A stretch of DNA of 64,000 nt from Acinetobacter sp. ANC 5054 (lineage in GTDB: Bacteria > Pseudomonadota > Gammaproteobacteria > Pseudomonadales > Moraxellaceae): contig NZ_NEGG01000016.1 of assembly GCF_002135295.1 (NCBI RefSeq), forward strand, positions 26,995 through 90,994, read 5' to 3'. The notes below the pieces were generated by a model. The model was not told the origin of the DNA, made no database searches, and saw only the letters and a list, made by a program, of their open reading frames with translations. Shown piece after piece: positions 1 to 9,700 of this stretch. The number at the start of each line of letters is the position of its first letter. Position 1 is the stretch's first letter. Made by a program: the position numbers and the translations under genes.

Positions 1-399
1 GCCCTGTATACCTTGAAGACCTTGTTCACCCTGTGCACCTGTAGCGCCAGTGTCACCTTTTTCGCCCTGTATACCTTGAAGACCTTGTTCACCTTGAGGT
101 CCCTGTGGTCCTACTGGACCTTGTTGTCCACCTCCTCCACATGTATGACAGCCAGGTTTTGGATGAGAACCACTACCACTACCTCCACCACCCGCCCAAG
201 CGATTGAGCCCAAAGTTAGTAAAATACTTACAGCAAGCAATTTTGGTACGGTTTTAATGGCAGCCGAAACTGTGTCGGTATATTCAAATTTTGGATTTAA
301 GTCTAAGCCGTTTTGCATAGTGAGTTTCTGGCTCTTATCAAGAAAGTCCCTTTTCTCAGAGTCGGCATTAATAAACACTGTTCTTAATATTTTATTCAT
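1..399 (-). CDS. Collagen-like repeat surface protein, N-terminal part (runs off the window)
   Basis: The first 133 codons of a gene read off the left edge. The protein opens with [10 protein letters not shown], then about 40 polar residues, then a hydrophobic stretch at about residues 52-69 ([17 protein letters not shown]) ending in an Ala-x-Ala-type cleavage site. A Gly/Ser-rich linker with two cysteines (C..HTC) follows, and from about residue 92 every third residue is Gly ([18 protein letters not shown]). That is the Gly-X-Y pattern of a collagen triple helix. The long charged segment before the signal core resembles the extended signal peptides of type V (autotransporter) proteins, so a trimeric surface adhesin is possible, but the C-terminus lies outside the window. 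The start at 399 has a good ribosome site (AAGGA about 6 bases upstream). Confidence 0.8.
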   Translation of the reverse strand, partial: MNKILRTVFINADSEKRDFLDKSQKLTMQNGLDLNPKFEYTDTVSAAIKTVPKLLAVSILLTLGSIAWAGGGGSGSGSHPKPGCHTCGGGGQQGPVGPQGPQGEQGLQGIQGEKGDTGATGAQGEQGLQGIQG

Positions 400-537
400 G
401 TCCTTATCCTTTTTGTATTTGCACTCCTCTATTACGCACTTTAAAAACTGTGACGCATATCACTATTTATGGTGATTTATTGTCGTAAACATCATTTGTA
501 ACAATCTAAAAAATGAATGAAACTTTTCTTGAGACGT

Positions 538-567
538 AAAAAAACCCACATAAAGTGGGTTTTTTTC
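538..567 (-). terminator. Rho-independent terminator after rpmA
   Basis: Perfect hairpin AAACCCAC / GTGGGTTT with a five-base loop, A-rich on one side and a T run on the other. It lies 10 bases beyond the rpmA stop and before the promoter region of the collagen-like gene. Confidence 0.85.
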
Positions 568-576
568 TATTAAAAC

Positions 577-831
577 TTACGCTTCAACAGATACGTAGCG
601 ACGACCGAATTGGCCTTTCACTTCGAATTTGATCACGCCGTCAGCAGTCGCGAACAAAGTATGGTCACGGCCCATACCTACGTTTTGACCAGCATGGAAC
701 TCAGTACCACGTTGACGAACGATAATGTTACCAGCAGTCACAGATTGACCGCCGTACATTTTAACACCTAACATTTTAGGATTCGAGTCACGACCGTTTT
801 TAGTCGAACCACCGGCTTTTTTAGTTGCCAT
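577..831 (-). CDS. rpmA: 50S ribosomal protein L27
   Basis: 84 residues, the usual bacterial L27 length. It begins [16 protein letters not shown], the conserved N-terminus that reaches toward the peptidyl-transferase centre, and has no cleavable pre-sequence like that of Firmicutes. The internal [10 protein letters not shown] and [10 protein letters not shown] blocks are typical L27 signatures. The gene lies 19 bases downstream of rplU on the same strand, the normal rplU-rpmA operon order, with a ribosome site (GAGGAG) in the gap. It is followed by a strong terminator. Nothing is odd about it. Confidence 0.98.
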   Translation of the reverse strand: MATKKAGGSTKNGRDSNPKMLGVKMYGGQSVTAGNIIVRQRGTEFHAGQNVGMGRDHTLFATADGVIKFEVKGQFGRRYVSVEA

Positions 832-850
832 GTCTATTTACTCCTCGTAA

Positions 851-1162
851 TTAGCCTGAAATAGCTGTAATTTTCAACTCAGTGAACCATTGACGGTGAC
901 CTTGTTGTTTACGATAGTGTTTACGACGACGCATTTTTACAATGCGGATTTTGTCGTGACGACCATGGCTAACTACTTCAGCAGTTACAGTAGCACCAGC
1001 AACCACTGGAGCACCGATTTGAATGCTTTCACCGTTAACAAGCATCAACACGTCATCAAAAGTAACAGTTGAGCCAGTTTCAGCTTTCAATAATTCTACT
1101 TTAAGGGTTTCACCCTCAACTACACGGTGTTGTTTACCACCGCTTTGGATTACTGCGTACAT
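851..1162 (-). CDS. rplU: 50S ribosomal protein L21
   Basis: 103 residues, starting [14 protein letters not shown], the L21 signature, and ending with a basic RNA-binding region ([16 protein letters not shown]). L21 binds 23S rRNA in the large ribosomal subunit. First gene of the rplU-rpmA operon. The leader between this gene and ispB is long enough to hold its promoter and a 5' untranslated region. Confidence 0.98.
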   Translation of the reverse strand: MYAVIQSGGKQHRVVEGETLKVELLKAETGSTVTFDDVLMLVNGESIQIGAPVVAGATVTAEVVSHGRHDKIRIVKMRRRKHYRKQQGHRQWFTELKITAISG

Positions 1163-1609
1163 AAATGTACTCCAAACATGCCCGTGTTGTCGTGCCGGTA
1201 AAGGGATATACCGATCTTAAAACGATCGTCACTGGGGTTGTATAAGGGCAAGGATTTTAAGGGATAACCATAAAAACAACAAGCCATTTTGGCAAAATAA
1301 TAGTTTATACCATGTATATTTTATAAACAGTTTATATTTACTGAGTTTAAATAAAGGTTTTGCTGAAGTTTTCAGTAAATTGAAATAGATTTTTAAATTC
1401 AATTCGCTACTATATAGGCCTCAGATTTAAGTGAACCATTAAAAAAGAGAGTTTGTGCTAAGGATTAGGTGAATAAATCGCCCCATACTTCGTGCTTGAT
1501 GAAAAAATCACTTAAGATTAAGCCAATTAAGTCGCTTATTATCTGTTTTTGATAAAACAAATTGCTACACTACAACCGTAATTTAAAAATTATTGAGGTT
1601 CCCCTTCAT
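1163..1609. other. Divergent intergenic region, rplU / ispB
   Basis: 447 bases with no credible gene. It must hold the promoters for rplU (leftward) and ispB (rightward). A TACACT -10-like element near 1565 could serve ispB, but I see no convincing -35 partner. Near rplU there is a small palindrome ACGATCGT around 1222. No riboswitch or known leader structure is recognised. Confidence 0.5.
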
Positions 1610-2587
1610 ATGACCATCGACTTTAAGCAAGATATTCTCGCGCCTGTTGCAACCGACTTTGCTGCGATGGACACATTCATTAATGAAGGGATTACTTCTA
1701 AAGTTGCCTTAGTCATGGCAGTGAGTAAGCATGTCGTTGAAGCTGGTGGTAAACGCATGCGTCCTATTATGTGTTTACTTGCAGCAAAGGCTTGCGGTGC
1801 AGATGATTTAGAGAAACATCGTAAACTCGCTGCGATTATTGAAATGTTACATACAGCGACATTGGTCCATGATGATGTCGTGGATGAATCTGGCTTGCGC
1901 CGTGGTCGCCCAACCGCAAATGCGACATGGAATAATCAAACAGCAGTTTTGGTCGGTGACTTTCTGATTTCACGTGCCTTTGATTTATTGGTCGATTTAG
2001 ACAGTAAAGTTTTACTCAAAGACTTTTCTACAGGTACCTGTGAAATTGCGGAAGGTGAAGTGTTACAACTTCAATCACAACATCAGCCTGAAACCACTGA
2101 ACAAACTTATTTAGATATTATTCATGGCAAAACTTCTCGCTTATTTGAGCTAGCAACCGAAGGTGCAGCAATTTTAACTGGCACACCTGAGTACCGTGAA
2201 CCACTGCGTAAATTTGCAGGTCATTTTGGTAATGCCTTTCAAATTATTGACGATATTTTAGATTACACCTCAGATGCTGAAACATTAGGTAAAAATATTG
2301 GTGATGATTTGATGGAAGGTAAACCAACTTTACCTTTAATCTCTGCATTGAAGAATACGACGGGTGAAGAGCACGAGATTATCCGCCGTAGTATCGCAAC
2401 AGGTGGTACGGCAGATTTAGAACGTGTCATCCAAATTGTCCAAAGTTCAGGTGCGCTTGATTATTGTAGCCAACGTGCAACTGAGGAAACAGATGCAGCT
2501 TTAACAGCCTTAAAAGCATTGCCTGACACAGAATATCGTCAAGCTTTAATCAATCTTGCGAACTTGGCATTACATCGAATTCAATAA
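1610..2587 (+). CDS. ispB: All-trans polyprenyl (octa/nonaprenyl) diphosphate synthase
   Basis: 325 residues, a trans-isoprenyl diphosphate synthase making the polyprenyl side chain of ubiquinone from FPP and IPP. The substrate-binding GGKRMRP lies at about 46-52, the first aspartate-rich motif DDVVD at 88-92, KTSRLF at about 174 and the second aspartate motif DDILD at 214-218. All catalytic motifs are present. The open frame extends 16 codons further upstream, but ATG 1610 is preferred because GAGGT precedes it and homologues begin with the equivalent of MTIDFKQDIL. Acinetobacter makes ubiquinone-9, so the product may be nonaprenyl rather than octaprenyl; chain length cannot be read from the sequence. 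Divergent from rplU-rpmA, a common gammaproteobacterial arrangement. Confidence 0.94.
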   Translation: MTIDFKQDILAPVATDFAAMDTFINEGITSKVALVMAVSKHVVEAGGKRMRPIMCLLAAKACGADDLEKHRKLAAIIEMLHTATLVHDDVVDESGLRRGRPTANATWNNQTAVLVGDFLISRAFDLLVDLDSKVLLKDFSTGTCEIAEGEVLQLQSQHQPETTEQTYLDIIHGKTSRLFELATEGAAILTGTPEYREPLRKFAGHFGNAFQIIDDILDYTSDAETLGKNIGDDLMEGKPTLPLISALKNTTGEEHEIIRRSIATGGTADLERVIQIVQSSGALDYCSQRATEETDAALTALKALPDTEYRQALINLANLALHRIQ

Positions 2588-2617
2588 AATTAATATTCAA
2601 AGTAATTCCCCTTGCCT

Positions 2618-4672
2618 ATGCATATAAAACTTAATGATATCTTTTTAACCATGCAGCAACAGCTTGACACCCCTCGAGCTGTGTTGGATGAAAACTTGCT
2701 GATCGAATTGGTAAACCGAATTCGACCTGAAGATACAAAAAATACCGACGAAATTAAGAAAAAATTTCAAGCGTTCATTCAAGCATTACTCATTACACCA
2801 GATGCGACATCAACCCTACAAAGCTTTGTTCTTAGACTTATTAGCAAATATAAACAGACAAGTTTATACGCAGATACAGGGATCTTGTCTCTAGATGGCT
2901 TTTGGGGTCAGCTCTTTCAACGTTTAGGTGCACATTTTCTACCGCTCATCAATGATAAAACACAGCTACAAGATTTAGTACGCCATGTGTTCTACCATCC
3001 AAATGATAAATATTGGCTCGACAGTATTGATGACCAACAGTGGATTCAGCTCTTTCACCTGTTCAATCAGGGATACAGTAATCAAGATGAGAAAAGACAG
3101 ATTCGTCGTGAGCTAATCAAAGCTATTACAGTACTGTCCTACCGAATCAGTGGTATTGGTTTATACCCTGAGTTTATTAATGCACAACCCGAGCTCACGG
3201 AATATGAATCGCCTTTTTTGGTTCAGAACCGTGAGATCAACGAATTTATTCAGCAATATAAAAAGCGCCATCAAAATGCTGAACAAATGAGTGTAGTGTT
3301 GCCACCAGATGCTTCACAAGCTTTAGTCATGCTTGAACAATGTCGTGATGTGGTACTAAAAATTCGTCGTGCTACCAAACGTATTGGTGTTAGTGTAAGC
3401 CTCACCTATCTATTGTCATTACTTGAACAATGTTTAGATCGTCTTGAAATTTTGCTGAATTTAATCGTTGAAGAAGACGATGTCCGTTATATCTCGATGG
3501 GCAGTTTACTCAATGATGTTACCTCTGCCATTTATAGTGAACGTAGTGTTCGAGACTTGCTGGCCACCAATAGTGAATTGGTTGCGCTACAAGTCACCGA
3601 AAATGCCAGTAAAACTGGTGAACATTATGTAAGTACAGATAAACAAGGCTTCATGAGCATGTATCGCTCGGCAGCGGGTGCAGGTGTGATTATTGCCTGC
3701 ATGGCAACACTCAAAGTCCTCATGACACGTGCCACTATGGCACCGTTAATGCAAGCGATTTCCTATAGCCTGAACTATTCCTTCGGTTTTATGTTGATTC
3801 ATGTGCTGCACTTTACTGTAGCGACCAAACAGCCCGCGATGACAGCTGCCGCGTTAGCTTCTACGGTTCAACACCGCAAAGGCTCGAAAATGGCGCAAAT
3901 TGCCGAACTTGCCGCACTGATTATTAACATTATTCGAACGCAGTTTATTGCCATTTTAGGCAACATTAGTATTGCAATTCCTGTAGCTGCACTGATTACC
4001 CTAAGTTGGGATATGGCACTACATGAACCCTTAATGAATCACGCCAAAGCAGCCAAAACCTTACATGATTTAAATCCTTTTACCTCTTTGGCCATCCCCC
4101 ATGCAGCTATTGCTGGCGTTTGCTTGTTTTTGTCAGGTTTGATTGCGGGCTATTTTGACAACATGGCGGTGTATCGTAAGGTTGGGCCGCGTATTCAAGC
4201 ACATCGCAAACTCAAAAACCTGTTAGGTCAGGAAAGACTCAATAAATTTGCAGCTTATATTGAGCGCAACCTAGGTGCATTGGCTGGTAATTTTCTGTTC
4301 GGGATCATGCTTGGTAGCATGGGAACACTGGGTTATATACTCGGTCTGCCACTCGACATTCGTCACATTGCCTTCGCGTCAGCCAACTTTATCCAAGGTC
4401 TAATCAATATTAATGGTTCCCCTGACATTGGTTTAATTATTGTGTCATTTTTAGGCGTGCTACTGATTGGTCTCACCAACTTATTCGTCAGTTTCACGTT
4501 AACTATTATTGTAGCTTTACGTGCAAGACGTGTAAGATTTGAACAATGGAAACCATTAGCGAAATTGGTGATGACCCATTTTCTCACACGTCCAAGTGAT
4601 TTCTTCTGGCCCCCAAAAACACCACTTGAAGTCGAAGATGGCAACTCTTCCCATAAAAATACCCATTCATAA
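2618..4672 (+). CDS. SpecificRecomb-family (PF10136-like) multi-pass membrane protein
   Basis: 684 residues from ATG 2618 (an in-frame TTG at 2612 is an alternative). Family members are usually annotated as site-specific recombinase, but that name is not supported by what I see. The first 350 residues are soluble and helical. The C-terminal half then contains about six strongly hydrophobic segments (for example AGVIIACMATLKVLM, FIAILGNISIAIPVAALI, AAIAGVCLFLSGLIAGYF, IGLIIVSFLGVLLIGLTNLF), so this is an inner-membrane protein. No serine- or tyrosine-recombinase catalytic motif is evident. It follows ispB by 30 bases and may be cotranscribed with it. The biochemical function is unknown. Confidence 0.8.
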   Translation: MHIKLNDIFLTMQQQLDTPRAVLDENLLIELVNRIRPEDTKNTDEIKKKFQAFIQALLITPDATSTLQSFVLRLISKYKQTSLYADTGILSLDGFWGQLFQRLGAHFLPLINDKTQLQDLVRHVFYHPNDKYWLDSIDDQQWIQLFHLFNQGYSNQDEKRQIRRELIKAITVLSYRISGIGLYPEFINAQPELTEYESPFLVQNREINEFIQQYKKRHQNAEQMSVVLPPDASQALVMLEQCRDVVLKIRRATKRIGVSVSLTYLLSLLEQCLDRLEILLNLIVEEDDVRYISMGSLLNDVTSAIYSERSVRDLLATNSELVALQVTENASKTGEHYVSTDKQGFMSMYRSAAGAGVIIACMATLKVLMTRATMAPLMQAISYSLNYSFGFMLIHVLHFTVATKQPAMTAAALASTVQHRKGSKMAQIAELAALIINIIRTQFIAILGNISIAIPVAALITLSWDMALHEPLMNHAKAAKTLHDLNPFTSLAIPHAAIAGVCLFLSGLIAGYFDNMAVYRKVGPRIQAHRKLKNLLGQERLNKFAAYIERNLGALAGNFLFGIMLGSMGTLGYILGLPLDIRHIAFASANFIQGLININGSPDIGLIIVSFLGVLLIGLTNLFVSFTLTIIVALRARRVRFEQWKPLAKLVMTHFLTRPSDFFWPPKTPLEVEDGNSSHKNTHS

Positions 4673-4746
4673 TTTTGTTGTTTTATTGAGTTATGCTTTT
4701 TTGGATACAAAAAATAAAATCAGCATAATTTACACAGACTTGAAAT

Positions 4747-4770
4747 AAAGTGTACTGATGAGTACACTTT
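4747..4770. repeat. 10-bp perfect inverted repeat (hairpin)
   Basis: AAAGTGTACT and AGTACACTTT separated by GATG. It lies 75 bases after the preceding stop and about 50 bases before the PAP2 gene. No T-tract follows, so it could be a weak terminator or an operator. Confidence 0.5.
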
Positions 4771-4821
4771 AGACCATGAATTAACCGCGCTCAAACCGGT
4801 TAAAATGACAAGGAATTAAGC

Positions 4822-5418
4822 ATGCCGCGAAGGTTGCTGCTTGTTGGTTGTTTGGTATTAATTATCAGCGTGTTGTCTTTAAATTCAAGCGTGTTAAATC
4901 ACTTAGATTTAGCTACGGTTGAATGGATGAGCCAGCACCGTTTTGCTGTTTTTGATCAAATTGCCATCGGGCTTTCAACACTAGGCGGCATGCCTTTTGT
5001 ATTATTTTTCACCACGCTCTGGTGTTTATGTCTGGCGTGGTATAAAAAATATGCAGAAATTGTTTTTATCAGTATAGGTATCTTCGGAAGTATAAGTTTT
5101 GCATGGCTGCTTAAATTTACTTTCACCAGACCACGCCCCCCGGAAATTTATCATCTTGTAGCAACTTACGGGAGTTCTTTTCCAAGCGCACATAGCTGTT
5201 ATGCAGCGGCGTTGGGTTGTCTGTTGATATTCATTTACCAGCAACACAGACAGCATAAACTGATTACTATATTGGCATTGATATGGATGCTGAGTATGGG
5301 AATATCAAGGGTCTATGTTGGTGTGCACTTTCCGTCTGATGTCCTATCCGGTTGGAGCATAAGTTTTATTTGGATCGCGCTACTTTATTTGATCTACATC
5401 AAATGCAGTAAGCCCTAA
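4822..5418 (+). CDS. PAP2-superfamily membrane phosphatase
   Basis: 198 residues, about six membrane segments. The three phosphatase motifs are intact: K98-x6-RP (residues 98-106), PSAH (121-124, containing the catalytic histidine) and SR-x5-H-x3-D (162-173, with the nucleophile histidine 169). The family removes phosphate from lipid substrates such as undecaprenyl diphosphate, phosphatidate or phosphatidylglycerol phosphate, with the active site on the periplasmic face. Substrate cannot be assigned. AAGGA lies 7 bases before the ATG. The stop is only 42 bases before adeI, so it is either the first gene of the adeIJK transcript or contains that operon's promoter. Confidence 0.88.
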   Translation: MPRRLLLVGCLVLIISVLSLNSSVLNHLDLATVEWMSQHRFAVFDQIAIGLSTLGGMPFVLFFTTLWCLCLAWYKKYAEIVFISIGIFGSISFAWLLKFTFTRPRPPEIYHLVATYGSSFPSAHSCYAAALGCLLIFIYQQHRQHKLITILALIWMLSMGISRVYVGVHFPSDVLSGWSISFIWIALLYLIYIKCSKP

Positions 5419-5460
5419 ACAAATGAATATTTTAGATAAGAATCTAATTGAGGTGGAACA

Positions 5461-6726
5461 ATGATGTCTGCAAAGCTTTGGGCTCCCGCCCTGACTGCTT
5501 GCGCATTGGCAACAAGTATTGCACTTGTTGGTTGTAGCAAAGATCCTAAAGATGCACAGCAAGCTGCTGCTGCGCAACAAATGCCACCGACTGAAGTTGG
5601 TGTTGTTGTTGCCCAACCGCAAAGTGTTGAACAGTCTGTTGAACTTTCAGGCCGTACATCAGCTTATGAAATTTCAGAAGTACGCCCACAAACCAGTGGT
5701 GTGGTATTAAAACGTCTTTTTGCTGAAGGTAGCTATGTTCGTGAAGGACAGGCGCTTTACGAAATCGACTCTCGTACCAATCGCGCTTCTGCGGACAGTG
5801 CTCGTGCTGCTTTAACACGCCAACAAGCAAACTTAGGTGTGTTACGTGTTAAAGAAGGTCGTTACCGTCAGCTTGTGGGATCGAATGCGATTTCAAAACA
5901 AGAGTACGATGATATCGTTGCGCAAGTAAAACTGGCTGAAGCAGACGTTGCTGCATCTCAGGCAGAACTTAAAAATGCAGAAATTAACTTAGGTTTTTCA
6001 ACTGTACGTGCACCTATTTCAGGTCAAACAAATCGTTCAACTGTCACAGCTGGTGCATTAGTAACTGCATCTCAGGCTGACCCTTTGGTTACTATTCAAC
6101 GTCTTGATCCAATGTACGTTGATATTAACCAATCAAGTGCTGAACTCCTTCGCTTACGTCAACAGTTAAGCAAAGGTAATTTAGACAGCAGCAACAATAC
6201 GAAAGTTAAACTTCGCCTTGAAGATGGTAGTGAATACCCAATTGAAGGTCGTTTAGCATTTTCTGATGCAAGTGTGAACCCAGATACCGGCACAGTGACT
6301 CTACGTGCAGTGTTTTCTAACCCGAACCATTTATTGCTTCCGGGTATGTTTGCCAATGCACGCATCGTACAAGGTGTAATTCCGAATGCTTACTTGATTC
6401 CACAAGCAGCGATTACACGTACACCAACGGGTCAAGCTATTGCAATGTTGGTAAATGCGAAAGGTGCAGTTGAATCTCGCCCAGTAACCACTGTGGGCAC
6501 ACAAGGTGCGAATTGGATTGTGACCCAAGGTTTAAATACGGGTGACAAAGTGATTGTGGACGGTATTGCGAAAGTAAAACCTGAACAACAAGTCGTAGCG
6601 AAACCTTATCAACCGCAAGCTGCTGCGCCACAAGGTGCTCAACAACCTGCTGCTGCAAAAGAACAAGGTAAAGCGACAGAACAAGCTGCCCCAAAAACTG
6701 AACAAAAAGCTACTTCAAACGCATAA
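5461..6726 (+). CDS. adeI: AdeI, periplasmic adaptor of the AdeIJK efflux pump
   Basis: 421 residues, membrane fusion protein of an RND tripartite pump. The signal peptide ends in the lipobox LVGC (Cys25), so it is an inner-membrane-anchored lipoprotein. Then come the biotinyl-lipoyl halves (VRPQTSGVVLKRLF, and VRAPISGQTNRSTV), a coiled-coil hairpin at about 105-175, beta-barrel and membrane-proximal domains (SDASVNPDTGTVTLRAVF, LLLPGMFANARI), and a Gln/Ala-rich tail after about residue 380. The N-terminus (MMSAKLWAPALTAC) matches what I recall of A. baumannii AdeI. Two ATGs are adjacent; GAGGTGG precedes them. The next gene, adeJ, starts 12 bases later. Confidence 0.96.
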   Translation: MMSAKLWAPALTACALATSIALVGCSKDPKDAQQAAAAQQMPPTEVGVVVAQPQSVEQSVELSGRTSAYEISEVRPQTSGVVLKRLFAEGSYVREGQALYEIDSRTNRASADSARAALTRQQANLGVLRVKEGRYRQLVGSNAISKQEYDDIVAQVKLAEADVAASQAELKNAEINLGFSTVRAPISGQTNRSTVTAGALVTASQADPLVTIQRLDPMYVDINQSSAELLRLRQQLSKGNLDSSNNTKVKLRLEDGSEYPIEGRLAFSDASVNPDTGTVTLRAVFSNPNHLLLPGMFANARIVQGVIPNAYLIPQAAITRTPTGQAIAMLVNAKGAVESRPVTTVGTQGANWIVTQGLNTGDKVIVDGIAKVKPEQQVVAKPYQPQAAAPQGAQQPAAAKEQGKATEQAAPKTEQKATSNA

Positions 6727-6738
6727 GGAGTAGACTGA

Positions 6739-9700
6739 ATGGCTCAATTCTTTATTCATCGCCCCATTTTCGCGTGGGTGATTGCATTGGTTATTATGCT
6801 GGCGGGTATACTCACGCTAACAAAAATGCCAATTGCACAGTATCCGACAATTGCACCGCCAACGGTGTCAATTTCTGCGACTTATCCAGGTGCATCTGCT
6901 GAAACTGTGGAAAACACCGTAACGCAGATCATCGAACAACAAATGAATGGTCTGGATGGCTTACGTTATATCTCGTCAAATAGTGCGGGTAACGGTCAGG
7001 CATCTATTACCTTAAACTTCGAACAAGGGATCGATCCTGATATCGCCCAAGTTCAAGTTCAAAATAAATTACAGTCAGCAACAGCACTTTTACCTGAAGA
7101 CGTACAACGTCAAGGCGTTAAAGTGACGAAGTCAGGCGCGAGCTTCTTGCAAGTTGTGGCTTTTCACTCACCTTCTGGTAAGTTAACTGCTGACGACATT
7201 AAGGACTATGTAAACTCGAATATTTCTGAACCGCTTAGCCGTGTGGCAGGTGTGGGTGAAGTCCAAGTATTCGGTGGTTCTTATGCAATGCGCATATGGC
7301 TTGACCCTGCCAAAATGGCAAACCTGAAAGTTACACCGAGTGACGTTGCAACTGCACTACGCACTCAAAATGCTCAGGTTGCTGTAGGTCAGTTAGGCGG
7401 TGCGCCTGCAACTGACGGTCAAGTTTTAAATGCGACCGTAACTGCTCAAAGCTTGTTACAAACACCAGAGCAGTTTAAAAACATTTTCCTACGTAACAGT
7501 ATCGATGGTGCGCAAGTACGTTTAGGTGATGTTGCTCGTGTTGAACTCGGTGCAGATAACTATCAATTTAACTCTAAATTCAACAACAACCCTGCAGGCG
7601 GTGTAGCAATTAAACTGGCAACTGGTGCAAACGCATTGGATACCGCAGCAGCTGTTGAAGCACGTTTAAAAGAATTACGTCCAAACTATCCAGACGGTTT
7701 AGAAGATACATTAGCCTTTGATACAACACCGTTCATTAAACTTTCGATTGAAAGTGTTATGCACACATTGTTAGAAGCGATCTTACTTGTATTCTTCGTG
7801 ATGTTCTTGTTCTTACAGAACTGGCGTGCAACCATTATTCCAACACTCGCTGTACCTGTCGTTGTATTGGGTACATTTGCGATCATTAACTTATTCGGCT
7901 TCTCGATTAACACCTTAACTATGTTTGCGATGGTACTAGCGATTGGTCTCTTAGTGGATGACGCAATTGTTGTGGTGGAAAACGTCGAACGTGTGATGGT
8001 GGAAGAACACCTAGATCCTGTTCATGCAACCGAAATATCAATGAAACAGATTTCAGGTGCCTTAATCGGTATTACCTCTGTATTAACGGCGGTATTCGTA
8101 CCAATGGCATTCTTTGGTGGTACAACTGGTGTTATTTATCGTCAGTTCTCAATCACGCTGGTAACAGCAATGATTCTGTCATTGATTGTGGCATTGACCT
8201 TTACCCCTGCTCTTTGTGCGACCATCTTGAAACAACATGAAAAAGATAAACCTGAAAGTAATGGTTTCTTTGCACGTTTCTTCCGTGGTTTTAACAATGG
8301 TTTTGACAAACTTGCCAATAAATACCAAGGTGGCGTGAACTTCATGACACACCATAAGATTTTCTCTGGTGTGATTTATGCTGTTGTGATTGGCTTACTG
8401 GTACTTTTATTCCAAAAATTACCTTCTTCATTCTTACCCGATGAAGACCAAGGCGTTGTCATGACGCTTGTACAGTTACCACCGAATGCTTCTTTAGAGC
8501 GTACGGATAAAACAGTAACTGCGATGACCAATTACTTCCTGAAAAATGAAGAAAAATATGTCGACTCTGTATTCAGTGTCGCCGGTTTCTCATTTACAGG
8601 TGTAGGTCAAAACGCGGGTCTGGCGTTTATTAAGTTAAAAGACTGGGAAGATCGTACGACCCCTGAGTCTCAAGTGGGTGCGATTATCCAACGTGGTATG
8701 GCATTGAACATGATTGTGAAGGATGCTTCTTACATCATGCCAATTCAATTACCAGCTATGCCTGAACTTGGTGTGAGTGCTGGCTTTAACCTTCAGTTGA
8801 AAGCATCTGCAGGTCAGACGCACCAACAACTTATCGATGCACGTAATATGGTGCTCGGTATGGCTGCTCAAGATAAACGCCTCATGGGTGTACGTCCGAA
8901 CGGTCAAGAAGATACACCACAGTACAAAATTACGATCGATCAAGCTCAAGCAGGTGCTATGGGCGTGAGTATCTCTGAGATCAATACCACTATGGGTATG
9001 GCTTGGGGTGGTTCGTACATCAATGACTTCGTCGACCGTGGTCGTGTGAAGAAAGTATATGTACAAGGTGAAGCTGCCGCTCGTATGATGCCGGAAGACT
9101 TAAGCCAATGGTATGTCCGTAATAACCAAGGTACGATGGTTCCATTCTCAACATTCGCAACTGGCGAATGGACTTATGGTTCGCCTCGTCTTGAACGTTA
9201 TAACGGTATTTCATCTGTGAACATTCAAGGTACGCCTGCTCCAGGTGTAAGCTCGGGTGACTCGATGAAAGCGATGGAAGAGATTATCCAAAAACTTCCG
9301 TCTATGGGTGCGCCAGGCTTTGACTATGAATGGACTGGTTTATCACTTGAAGAACGTGACTCTGGTGCTCAAGCGCCATTCCTATACGCGCTTTCATTGT
9401 TAATTGTATTCCTTTGTCTTGCAGCACTTTACGAGAGCTGGTCTATTCCATTCTCTGTATTGCTTGTTGTACCACTCGGTGTACTCGGTGCCCTACTGTT
9501 AACTTTCCTTGGTATGGTATTCTTCAAAAATCCAAACTTATCGAATAACATCTACTTCCAAGTTGCAATTATTGCGGTGATTGGTCTTTCAGCCAAGAAC
9601 GCCATCTTGATTGTAGAATTCGCTAAAGAGCTTCAGGAAAAAGGTGAAGATCTGTTTGATGCAACACTGCATGCAGCTAAAATGCGTTTGCGTCCAATCA

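Noticed and set aside
13..207. Plus-strand Thr/Ser-rich frame
   Set aside because: It is the antisense reading of the Gly-X-Y collagen repeats on the minus strand; codon periodicity belongs to the minus strand.
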